In this document: positions 54,005 to 64,000 of the stretch, one piece after another | Position numbering within the stretch: position 1 is the first letter of the stretch | How the letters are laid out: each line of letters begins with the position of its first letter | Assembly (NCBI RefSeq): GCF_029852145.1 | Contig: NC_079975.1 | Span: forward strand, 20,279,364-20,343,363 | Origin: Microplitis mediator | Taxonomy: Eukaryota; Arthropoda; Insecta; Hymenoptera; Braconidae | Direction of reading: 5' to 3' | DNA length: 64,000 nt | Position numbers and translations under genes: made by a program | The notes under the pieces: model-generated | What the model was told of the DNA's origin: nothing | The model's input: only the letters and a program-made list of their open reading frames with translations | The model's database searches: none

Positions 54005-54216
54005 ATGAGTGTGAATACTGTGAATGTAGCAGACATCTAACAAATTTATAATTATTAATTATAAATAAATGAGTAAATAATTAATCAAATAAAATTTTTA
54101 AAAAATGCGCATTTAAAAAATTTAAAAATTAATAAGTGCATTTTTTATAAAAGTTTTTTTTTAAATATTTACTCTATTTATTTATTATTTTAAATTTGTC
54201 TGATTGCTGCACTCAT
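54005..54216. repeat. GTAGCAGACATC palindromic MITE (copy 1)
   Basis: ATGAGTGTGAAT..GTAGCAGACATCTAACAAATTT at the left pairs with AAATTTGTCTGATTGCTGCACTCAT. It follows the IR stop codon by about 55 bp, so it may lie in the 3'UTR. Confidence 0.8.
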
Positions 54217-54504
54217 AAAATTTTTATTTATTTTAGACAAATTATTTTATAAATAATTATTTATTAAAAATATTTGAAAAAATATTCTAGAATATTCTTT
54301 TGAAATAAATATATGGTATAAATAAAATTGAAGGAATTACTTAATCCTAAGTACACAAATACTACAAAATAACAAATAGTCTGATTGTATGAAAAATTCC
54401 AAAGGTATTAGACAGAAATTAAATTTAGTTGCAGTTAATCACTCGTGCGTGAACGTTTGTCTAAATAAATTTTCTCAAATAACTGTAATTAATATAAATT
54501 AAAA

Positions 54505-57500
54505 ATGTCGCGTGATGTCAAATCCAAGCATGAGTTAGAGAAAAAACCGATTTTTCGTAGTGCAAATAAAGAAAATGTTTTTAAAGATTCGGTAAAAAGT
54601 AAAAAATTACTTGGTGCGATTCCTAAGCAAATAATAAATAATGATAATGGGGTTGAAAAAAAATCTCGATCGCGTTTATTGAGCATTGGAAATATTCCCC
54701 CGAGAAATTTAAAAATAAAAAAAGAGATAAATTTTTCCCCATCAATAAAATCCGCGGGTATGTATAGTGGCTCGCGCTTTGAAATTTTTAACGAGGATTT
54801 AATGAACGGTTCCGTTGCAATGGAAATTAAAATGCATAAAAAAATAAAAGAGCATCATGATAATTTTGGTATCGTTAAGGAAACTACAGAAAAAACAAAA
54901 CTAACAATTAAAAAAAGCATTAAAAATCCTGGCAACGGAAATGGAGCCGGGGTTGGAGATAAAAATGATCTAATATATGAAGTCGATAAAATACAATTTA
55001 AAAGTACGCCTAAGACAGTCGCGTTTGCTGATGACTGTGTTGAGCAAGGAGGACATATTGGCGAAGGAAATAATTTTTCTGTGAAGACTCCGAGGGAAAA
55101 GACGCCGATGCCATCGGTCGCGAACGCTAACGTCGATGAGTTGACACAGAGAAGCAAATTCCGGCGCGTAAAATCATTTTTCAAGGACATTGAGAAAAAT
55201 GACCCCGTTGGTGAAGATAAAGCTGGCGATAAGAAGGTACTGAAGCGCAGGGCCTCGCAGCAGTTCTTGGAGAGCTTGGGGTATTTTGAACAAAAAGCTC
55301 AAGAGGGAGACATCAAAGGGTCCATAAAAAATGATTTTCCCGGAAGTTTGCAGGCCAAGAGAGTCATGGAGCTGAAAGCTGAAGACAAAAGAGCTAAAAA
55401 TGGAACCCCAGAGGATACCAGATTTAATTTGCCACCCAAAGAACCGGTATGCGATTTTTTTTTATGGGAAAATTTAATTCGGTTGTAAATTTTTTTTTTT
55501 TTTTTTAAATTATTTTTTATTTGTACAGATAAAAGTCGAGCATAAGAAGTCATCGGTAGCAACAATCGTAAAGAAGAAGCTGATCAACAGTTCATTTCTT
55601 AATTACACTCCTGATTATTATAATAAAGATTTGCTGAAATTTTATGAAGAAAAAGAATCCACTCGCCGTCGGATTTTATTTGATAACCGCCGACTTAATT
55701 TATCAAAAAATCAGAGAGCCATTCTTGTCAAACATCTTATCAACGTTAACGTTAGTAAATTATTAATAATAATGATGATATAAATTATTGGGATAAATAA
55801 AATAATTATTTTGGGTTTACAGAGAGGTTTTAATCATCCGACGTATTTAACGTACTACGCAGTTCGTTTGATGGATGACGTCTTGTCACTTTTAACACCA
55901 ATACCAACAGAGAGATTACAACTTGTAGAATTGGCCTCTTATTGGATTATTTTGAAAAGAGATCATCATTTCCACTGCACGCCTTTGGTAATTTTTTCAT
56001 TATTTAAGTAATTAGTTAATTAATATAATGGCGAATAGTATGAATGAAAACAAAAAAAAAGTAATAGAAGAAGACCCCCCCCCCTTTTTTGAATGAGCAA
56101 TGACTCAATTTTGACTATTGAATTGAAATTTTAATTATAAATTAAAATCACAGTTACAAGGATATATTAGTTGTTATTAATTAATGTTTATTCTGATCAT
56201 CATACAACGTTTCGTTGGTTTCCAAACTTTGTCAAGTACTAAAAAACAAGAATATTAAATTAAAAATTATCATCTTATACAAATTTTTTTATTTTACAAC
56301 TATACTAGTATATAAATTTAATTTGTAGATTAAATTAGTACTAGTTCAAACTGCATAAATTTATATACTTAAATCAATTACCTCAATCAATTTAAAACAT
56401 TAACTGTTAAGTAAATAATTATAAATTGTGACCATATGATAACAGTTTTCCTTTTTCACAATAATCATTTCTAAAATAAATAAATAGCTTAAGGTAAAAG
56501 CACCAATTATTGATGGGGGTCCAATTATTGACGCCCTATTCTATTTTAGAACATATTTAATTACCTATTATATTAATAATAATCGTATACATTTTTAAAT
56601 AATCTATATAATTTAAGAAATCGAAAACAAATTATTGTTAGTGAAAAATATTAAATATTCATTAATAAAAAAAATAAAAGTCATTCGAGTCTATCGAAAC
56701 AGCTTGTGAGCGTCAATTTTCTTAACTATTGCGGTTAGAAAAGCAGTCTTTTGAAACGATGATTTTTCATTATTTTTTCCATCTAATCACATCAACTTTT
56801 TTTTTATAAATAAATAAAATATAAAAAATTAACAATATCATATATTTACAGTAAATTACATGCTTTTTAATTTTAAAATAGTGGATGTCAATAATTAGTA
56901 CATAATATTGAAGTTGTATCTCATATTGACAGGTCAGTAGACAGCGCCATAACGTCTTTTTTTTCAAACATAAATCTATTAAAAACTTAAACCATAATAT
57001 TCGAGAACCCACGCTGTCATATGTATAATATTAAATTGTTATTAAAAAAATGATTAATTGATTTTGATTTAATGAAAAAACATTTTTATTAGTTTCGTGT
57101 TTAAAATAAAGGTGAATGAAAAACATTATAAAATAAATATTTATTCAATTAAATTAAAAATTAACCTCATTTTCAAAAAGTAAATATAAATTTCAACAGA
57201 TCAGTGACGTATGCGCATTAAGGGTGTCAATAATTGGAGCAACAGCATGTCAATAGTTAGATCAGTCGGGTTTTTAACCTGTCAATAATTGGTGTATCCG
57301 AGTAACTTATTTTATCGCTTTAAATTAATTAGTAAATGTAATTTATTATTATAAAAAAATATGAATTTGTTTAGTTAAAAGACTAAATAAGACAATGTTA
57401 AAATTTAAATTCAATAATTTTAATCGTTAATATGTTTAAAAAAATGGGATTACTATCTTGTCTCTTATAGTGTCAATAATTGGTGCTTTTACCTTATATG

Positions 57501-60500
57501 CACTATGTTTTGTTCTTTAGTTAAAAAAGAAATAATAAATAAGGTTAAAACAATAAATATAACTTGTCATTTAAATATTCGATGAAATAAGTAATAACAG
57601 CTGATTAAGATTAATATATCCTTGTAAATGTGATTTTAATTTATAATTATTATCAAAATGGATATGAATCAACGGAATATTAAAATTTTAATAATTTAAT
57701 AAAAATTAATTAGTGTAATAATTTAAAAAAACGAGTGTAAATGTTGCAGACATCAAACAAATTTAAAATAATAAATAAATAGGGTAAATAATTTTTAAAA
57801 AAATATTTATAAAAAATGCACTTACTAATTTCAAAATTTTTTGAATGTGCATTTTTTTTTAATTTAATTTTATTAATTATTTGCTCTATTTATTAATCAT
57901 TTTAAATTTGTCTGATGTCTGCTACATTCACACTCATAAAAAAAATACTAGATAATTATTATTTTGTTACAAAAAAAAAAAGAATTTCTTTGGGGTAAAA
58001 AATTTTTCGTATTATGAATTGAAAACAAAAAATTTCTTGGGAAAAGAAATTATTTTTTTCTATTTAGGATAAAGATAAAAAAAAAATTACGTATAATTAT
58101 TTTGAATAAACTGTTAAAAAAATACCGGAGTGATTAGAAATTAAAAAATTTACTGTCCCAAATCAAACAGTAATTTTCTTTTTCAATTTCTTAATTTATA
58201 ATTGAAATTATATTTAAATTATCGTGAGTTGCACTGAGCTTAAGAACGTATATGTTGTCACCTAACTGTATCTCCTCCGGTATAGTGTAGGGGTTATCAT
58301 TCCTGGTTTTCACCCAGGCGACCCGGGTTCGATTCCCGGTACCGGAATATTATTTTTTTTTTTTTTTTCAAAATTTATTAACAAAAATTTATAAATCGAA
58401 CTATTAATAGTAGAGATAAGTTTTAATTTCCTTAATTAATTAATTTGTGTATTTGGTATACAGAAAATTTATGAGTCTCCCTATCAGACGGCACTCTGCA
58501 CAAATATATCATTAAAAATATTTTTATTTTTTACAGGCTGATAAAATTGTTGCGCTATCAAATGGCGCATTTACGGTTAAAGAATTAAATGAATGGGAGC
58601 GCAAAATATTAATGTTACTAAGTTTTGATATTTCGTATCCTGATGTGTCATCGATGGTAGTTCTAAATATTTTGTCAGATTCAAATCTTTCAAGAATCGG
58701 GGATAATAATATTGGTAGTGCTTATTATTTCGCTAGCTATATGGTAACGTATTATTATTAAATAAAACAGTAGTCTCAATCAAGTACCCGGAGAAAATAT
58801 TCTCGTCTGGAATGCTATGGTGTCATAGTAAAGCCGGATCATGTTGACCACTTGCAGAAATTGAAATATAAATAAAAAAATTACTGCAGCCATAGTAAAG
58901 TTGACGACAATTATATCAGAAGTTGCTGTAACCATTGAAAATTTTACTGTGGTCATAGTAATTTTTTCACGTGTTGATGTAAATTTCCGCTAATGGTCCG
59001 GCTTTACCATGACACCATAACGTTTCAAACAAGAATAATTTCTTCGTGAAACTTTGGTCGATGCACGTCAACAGACGGCTTAATATGCAGTCGACTTCGT
59101 TATAAGCCTGGTCTAGGAGACAGGAGAAATTTTTGAAAAATTCCAGCCTCCTCACTATCGTGGGTTTTATTTTGTTCTCGACTACCCGTAATAAGCCTCT
59201 GTTATTTAATATGATTTTATTAAATCATTATTACAGTAAATTATTCTCCGCGAAACATACACAGTAAATATATTGTGTTAAAATCAACACAATCTGTGTG
59301 TTAGAAACGGTCCACACAATATTTGTGTTATTTTTGAACACAGACTATTTGTGTTAAAATTTTAACACAAAATTCGAGTAATACGAGAAATAACTTCAAC
59401 ACTTTTTAAATGTTAATGGCGACACAAAAAAAATGTTAACTTTTACATTTTATTTTTGTACCATCAATTATTTTTAGGTTATCAAAAGTGTCAACAATTA
59501 TTATTCAACATTGAACTATTTTGTGATAGTAAACATGATCCTAAAGTTAGCAGACAGTTAACAATTTTTGAATTTTTTTATCAACAAATCAATTACAAAA
59601 AAAAATTAAAAAATGAAAATGTGCGCATGTAGAAAAGCAAAGAACCACAGATGCAATTTTTTAAATATTTTTTTTTTTTTAAACTATACGAATCATGAAC
59701 TTTGTCACCTTAATTTTTTTATGTCCAATTGAAAATAAATAAAATCATTGTCACAAAAATAATAACTAACCTAGCAGAACTAATGCTTAACCCTTCAGCA
59801 CCCGCGTTAGAACAACGTAAAACATTACCCGCGTGACGAGAAAAAGTCTCACGCTTCGGCGAATTGTAAATTTTAAGTTAAATAAAACAAAAATATTATG
59901 CACTTTCCCAGTTATGACGTAATTATAATTCATTTGAATGTTTCGCTTGTTCTTATTTTAGAATTTTCTACAATGTACTTGTTTTTGACTTTTTAATTTT
60001 GTAATTAATAACAGATGTAACGGCTGCAAAAATGGCGGTGATTGCCGAAAAGATTCGGAACTGCCCGAACTGAGCCGAACTTTATCAATTTTTACGCCTT
60101 ACTTTACTCGCGTGATGAGAAAAAGTCTCATGGCTTTCAAAATAAATCTTTTGAAAATATTTTTTATGTTCGAAATAATTTTTAAATTTCAAAATCATAA
60201 AAAGCATGAAATTTTATTAAGATAAAAAATTTCACTAGGTCATTCCATTTAAAATTACTTAGAAAAAATTATTTGAAGTCAAGTGTGACAAAAAAACTCA
60301 TAGCGCGGGTGCTGAAGGGTTAATGGCGCGTCCCGCGTGAATAGAAGAAAGCCATTTTTTTTAACACAATTCAACTGTCGCTTTAACACTTTTTTGTCTT
60401 GATTTTATAGTAACACTTAATAAATGTTGATAATATCGATTTTTGTACTAGGTAACACCTTTAAAGTGTTGAATATAGTAGATCGATTAAAAGTTTTAAG

Positions 60501-62321
60501 GTAACACAGAGAATTGTGTTGATTTGACACAAAATAATCAACACAAAAAATTTAACACGGACCGTTTTTAACACCAATACATAATTTTTTTACTGTCTAT
60601 ACTAGAGTGTGTCTTTTCAGAGCAACATTTTTTTTTAAGTGCATGGGAAAAAAATCATAGTTCAACACAAACAAAATGATTTCGCGCAAGAAAAAAAATT
60701 CTATGTGAATTACAGACCTAGCTCATTGAAAAAATCGATTTCCCGTTTAAATAACACGGGAAAATTTTATTTTTAACTTTGAGTATTTTTAACTCGTTAA
60801 CCAATCAATATATTGAATAGACTAATATATATTTTTGTAGAAAATTGAACGTGCTACAAAAAAGGTCTCTTATCATTTTTTGATAAATCCATCTGTTCAA
60901 AAGTTATTGGAGCTCGAAGTCAAGTTATAGTAAATAGATCTTTTTACTTTTCCGGCAAAACTATCAGACTTATCACAAAATGTCAAAGGGTCTTTTTTGT
61001 TGACAATTTTATTCTCTACAAATTATCATCAGTAAAGTTTTTTCAAATTCTGCATTGTTTTTTAGTTATTTTAATTTCAATGTCGAGCTCTTTAATTCGA
61101 TCAGAACACTACTTTTTTAAGAGCTTGAAATTAAAATGAATATAACTAGAAAACAATGCGAAATTTGAAAAAATTTTACTGATAATAATTTGTAGAGAAT
61201 AAAACTGTCAACAAAAAAGACCCTATGACATTTTGTGATAAGTCTGATAGTTTCACCGGAAAAGTAAAAAGATCTCGAAATTTACTATGACTTGACTTCG
61301 AGCACCAATAACTTTTGAACAGATGGATTTATCAAAAAATCACAAGATACCTTTTTTGTAGCACGTTCAATTTTCTACAAAAATATGTATTAGTCTATTC
61401 GATCTATTGATTGGTTAACGAGTTAAAAATACTCAAAGTTAAAAATAAAATTTTCCCGTGTTATTTAAACGGGAAATCGATTTGTTCGATGAGCAAGGTC
61501 TGTAATCGACATAAAATTTTTTTTCTTGCGCGAAATTATTTTTTTTGTGTTGAACTATAATTTTTTCTACATGCATTTAAAAAAAAATGTTGCTCTGAAA
61601 TGACACACCCTAGTATAGACAGTAAATTTTCAACATTGATTTGGATATTTTTTCCTAGTCTTAGTTTGTAATTTAGATAATTTTAATGCAGGCTTATAAC
61701 GGGGCGTCTGGTACGAAATTTAAAAGACTGATTAAGTGGGGTAAGGAAGAACTCAGTAACTGCCGATGAGTAAAAGAGATTTATTACGGACAGGCTTATT
61801 ACAGGTAGTCGACTTTAGATGGACCAGAAGCCAGAGTTTTTTATGCAGACTAGTAAATTTATAAATTTTTACAGATTGAAGTATCGCTCTTTGATGAACA
61901 GTTAATGGAGGAATCCTCAATATTATTGGCATCTACAATTGCCGAATTATCAGTTGTGTTAGTAATGAGTACCCCCTATTCTACTGCAGATATTTCGTCA
62001 AGTGGTTGGTCTCCTTTGTATGCAAGTCGGTCAGTAATTTTTTATCTTTTTTATATTAATCAATTATCGAAAGTTTAAAAAAAAATTGTATTAGGAAAAA
62101 TTTTTCCCTTGACTTATTAATTAAATTAAAAATTTTTTAGATTTCGAGAGCAAGACAGAATGCGTGTTCGTTCAAGGATAATACAACAGATAATAAAATC
62201 TGTTGGTGGCGGTGATCAAGAACATTGCGTTTATTCAAAATATAAGCGATCCCGCTATGGTGCAGTATCTCAAGCTCTCATTTTGCACATAACGAAACTA
62301 CTGCCATCGTCCGATGATTGA
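54505..62321 (+). CDS. Divergent mitotic-type cyclin, 623 aa
   Basis: Regulatory subunit of a cyclin-dependent kinase. Six exons: 54505-55446, 55529-55750, 55823-55987, 58537-58743, 61875-62029, 62141-62321; phases agree. The long N-terminus holds a KEN box (residues 22-24) and a textbook D-box RSRLLSIGN at residues 55-63 (RxxLxxIxN), so APC/C-directed destruction is expected. Cyclin box: QRAILVKHLINV, YYAVRLMDDVLSLL, ERLQLVELASYWIILKRD (the usual KYEE is KRDH), and WERKILMLLSFDISYPD. The C-terminal lobe is in exons 4-6, ending ITKLLPSSDD. The A/B signature residues are degenerate, so the subtype (B-, O- or A-related) is uncertain. The N-terminus also contains SP/TP sites (e.g. KTPREKTPMPS). 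Introns 3 and 4 (2.5 and 3.1 kb) are packed with repeats and one tRNA gene. Confidence 0.88.
56132..57649. repeat. Nested foldbacks in cyclin intron 3
   Basis: Outer ends ATTATAAATTAAAATCACAG..ACAAGGATATATTA and the inverse at 57612-57649. Inner element 56490-57497 has ends TTAAGGTAAAAGCACCAATT and AATTGGTGCTTTTACCTTA and internal TGTCAATAATTGG units. No ORF. Confidence 0.75.
57731..57937. repeat. GTAGCAGACATC palindromic MITE (copy 2)
   Basis: CGAGTGTAAATGTTGCAGAC and GTCTGCTACATTCACACTCA are inverted ends; the interior matches copy 1 (AAATTTAAAATAATAAATAA). In cyclin intron 3. Confidence 0.8.
58276..58347 (+). tRNA. tRNA-Glu (UUC), second copy
   Basis: 72 nt and identical to the copy at 23384-23455: acceptor pairs perfectly, anticodon TTC in loop TTTTCAC, T-loop TTCGATT, discriminator A, followed by a T-run of about 18 as Pol III terminator. 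It sits in the sense orientation in the large third intron of the cyclin gene, about 190 bp before exon 4. Both copies also share a short downstream flank resembling AAATTTATTAACAAAAA read in the opposite sense, so more than the tRNA alone was duplicated. Confidence 0.95.
58785..59036. repeat. TATGGTGTCATAGTAAAGCC foldback
   Basis: TATGGTGTCATAGTAAAGCC at the left pairs with GGCTTTACCATGACACCATA at the right; further CATAGTAAA / TTTACTGTGG units between. In cyclin intron 4. Confidence 0.75.
59265..60592. repeat. TGTGTTAA-type foldback element with two nested insertions
   Basis: Ends ACAGTAAATATATTGTGTT... and its counterpart ...TTTTTTTACTGT. Both outer parts are packed with TGTGTTAAAATTTTAACACA-like short palindromes, plus the matching unit ACGGTCCACACA / ACACGGACCGT. 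Nested inside are a TTAGCAGACAG-type MITE (about 59533-59705) and the piggyBac MITE (59791-60319). Confidence 0.7.
59791..60319. mobile_element. piggyBac-type MITE, 529 bp
   Basis: Both ends read CCCTTCAGCACCCGCG(T) inward and are flanked by TTAA (59787-59790 and 60320-60323), the piggyBac target duplication. Sub-terminal motifs GCGTGA(C/T)GAGAAAAAGTCTCA occur near each end in inverted-repeat style. No transposase ORF. It sits inside a larger TGTGTTAA foldback in cyclin intron 4. Confidence 0.85.
60592..61623. repeat. Near-perfect 1-kb palindrome
   Basis: Starting at ACTGTCTATACTAGAGTGTG and ending with its inverse CACACCCTAGTATAGACAGT, two arms of about 500 bp pair along almost their whole length with scattered mismatches and almost no spacer (centre near 61105). 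No coding potential or known transposase motif. It is intronic in the cyclin gene, so the pre-mRNA would carry a long double-stranded hairpin. Confidence 0.9.
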
Positions 62322-62552
62322 ATATCTTAATCAATCAATCAACTTCGTCATAAATGTTATCTGGTTTTAATTCGCTGATCAGTTGAATGTATGTCTTTTT
62401 TATTTATTTATAGAGGAATTTTACGAAATATTTATAATGAATTCGAGCTGGTCCTCATTAATTAGTATTATAATTTTGTATAAGAAAAAATTATTGTAAT
62501 TCTTTTAAAAAAATAGAAATTTATCATTTAAATATAAATTACTTTTGGCGGC

Positions 62553-63230
62553 ATTTTTAACTTCCCGCTAAGAAAATCGACGATTTTCATAAAATTGGGA
62601 AGTTATTGTTTTCACCCCGATTTGCGAAAATCGAAATTTTATCAGATGACGTTCTGAGGTCCTAGGAAGCTATTCTGACTATTTTTAGAATGATGTCCGA
62701 GTGTCTGTATGTATGTATGTATGTATGTATGTATGTGTGTGTGTGTGTGTGTGTGTGTGACCGGCTTATAACTTTAACTAATGAACCGATTTGGATGGTT
62801 AAGGCGGCAATCGAAAGAGCTTGTTGGCCATCAACTTTTCTGAAAATTTCAGATCATTTGATCAAGTAGATTCGAAAATATTAGCGAATTACGGAAAAAA
62901 AATTTTTTTTTTTTTTAGTTTTTTATTGATTTCTCAGAAACGACTCGAACGATCGACTTCAAAATCTAATCAGCTCTAGAACTCAATAAAACGCATCGAT
63001 TGCCGTCTCAACCATCAAAATCGGTTCATTCGTTCGTGAGATATCGTGGGAGAAAGAAATACTAAAAACGGTTTTTTTCGAAAAGAATGGGATACAATAG
63101 TATTTTCGAGCTCGAAGAGCTCGAAAATGTACTCACAACAATGTTTTCGAGCTCAAGGAGCTCGAAAACAGCGGGAAGTTTTGGGGCTGGCCCGCAGGGT
63201 CTTCCGATAGACAGATTTTTTTTATCTATA
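62553..63230. repeat. AACTTCCCGC element (copy 3)
   Basis: Same order as copy 2: TTTAACTTCCCGCTAAGAAA, GAGGTCCTAGGAAGCTAT, a (GTAT)n(GT)n tract (62705-62759), ATCGAAAGAGCTTGTTGGCC, CGAGCTC repeats, then GCGGGAAGTTTTGGGGCTGG and CAGATTTTTTT. No ORF. A short end fragment of the family is at about 28980-29030. Confidence 0.85.
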
Positions 63231-63357
63231 ATTATAAATTAATGCCATGAAATATGGCTGATAAGAATTCATGAGTAATCATAAATACAGCCACGAATTT
63301 ATCTCAGCTACAAGTGACCAATAGACGAGCAGAGCAGACTACGATTCTTTAATCATA

Positions 63358-63407
63358 AAAGTTAAGCAGCATCGACGTTGGACATTAATTGGGTGGGTGA
63401 CCCATGC
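63358..63407 (+). pseudogene. 5S rRNA-like fragment
   Basis: AAAGTTAAGCAGCATCGACG followed by a segment resembling GGTTAGTACTTGGATGGGTGACC of eukaryotic 5S rRNA, i.e. the internal promoter/loop E region in the correct order, then it is cut at CCATGCGGG where a foldback begins. The 5' third is not recognisable. It may be a 5S pseudogene or a 5S-derived SINE head. Confidence 0.6.
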
Positions 63408-63664
63408 GGGAAAAAAAATCATTCTATAAAACTTTATAAAATTTTATAAAATTTTACAAAATTTTATTAAACTTTGTACTGAAAATGGCCTGGTAAAATT
63501 TTGTGAAATTTCACAAAATTTTATAAATTTTTATAATATTTTATAAATTTTTAGAAAACTTTATAAAATTGTACCAGGCCATTTTCAGTATAAAATTTTA
63601 TAAAATGTTAGTACTAAAATTTTGTAAAATTTTATAAAATTTTATAAAAACATTTTTTCCCGGG
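63406..63664. repeat. CCCGGGAAAAAA foldback with ATTTTATAAAAT body
   Basis: Ends GCGGGAAAAAAAATCATTCT and ACATTTTTTCCCGGG; mirrored ATGGCC.GGTA and TACCAGGCCAT inside; the rest is TTTTATAAAATTTTATAAA units. It abuts the 5S-like fragment and seems to interrupt it. Confidence 0.8.
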
Positions 63665-64000
63665 TAAACGTCCCAATCAGTCGAATTTTGAAAAAGTTAT
63701 AGCTATTTAAAATGAAAAAAGTCATTTTTTTTTTAATTTATAACTTTTTTTTGGTTAGGTGAAAAAATTTTAAAATATCATGAGAAACATGTTTGATGGG
63801 GTAGAAAAAGAGAAAAAATTTTCAGCCAAATCTAAAGGGGTCGGGTTCAAAAGTGTTCGATTTGGCGTGGAATGCCCCATATACACTCTTTTACTCAGTG
63901 AAATGATGCACTTATAAAAACATTGAAATTCACTGTAGTTATTAGTAGTAAGTAGTTCTAATGATAGTTACTTATTAAAAAGTAATGTTTTAAATCTACT
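63665..64000. other. Right end, nothing recognised
   Basis: A/T-rich, no ORF or repeat pair identified within the window; it may continue an element cut by the window edge. Confidence 0.4.

Overview
The window is 64 kb of very AT-rich animal nuclear DNA with spliced genes, long introns and dense short repeats. Three things point to an insect: an ionotropic receptor (IR, a protostome chemoreceptor class), TATA/TCAGT-type core promoters, and a pogo-like transposon remnant with a TA target site. The base composition and repeat density would suit a hymenopteran, possibly a braconid parasitoid wasp, but that is a guess and not shown by the sequence.

Layout. Positions 1-9183 hold no gene I can support, only nested foldback elements. 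Positions 9184-32005 (+) carry 23 exons of a GON-1/ADAMTS9/20-class secreted metalloprotease. Only its signal peptide and most of its propeptide are missing. A tRNA-Glu gene and a tRNA-Glu fragment lie antisense in one of its introns. Positions 32006-36976 are repeat-rich intergenic DNA. Positions 36977-44023 contain four small secreted-protein genes of unknown function: 228 aa (+), 155 aa (+), 279 aa (-) and 110 aa (-). Their signal peptides and dibasic/furin-like sites fit secreted effectors, defence peptides or venom components. Positions 46277-53949 (+) are a complete 11-exon ionotropic receptor. One of its introns contains a pogo-type nonautonomous transposon and another contains an intronless antisense gene for a mitochondrial ATPase-inhibitor (IF1)-like protein. 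Positions 54505-62321 (+) are a six-exon divergent mitotic-type cyclin with a KEN box and a canonical D-box. Its introns contain a second, identical tRNA-Glu gene, a piggyBac-type MITE and a near-perfect 1-kb palindrome. The right end has repeats and a 5S-rRNA-like fragment.

The main unusual feature is the repeat landscape. More than a dozen foldback elements share one architecture: short terminal inverted repeats of one of two styles (CACTG/CACGG-AAAA, or CCCGGG/CCCTGA) around a body of degenerate short palindromes. Each body motif differs completely between families. Several are nested in one another and they account for much of the intron length. The second unusual feature is the compact cluster of small secreted-protein genes at 40-44 kb, which shares gene structure and a recurrent upstream octamer.

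All exon coordinates were worked out by hand from GT/AG sites and reading phase. Every junction of the multi-exon genes is phase-consistent, but no transcript evidence was available.
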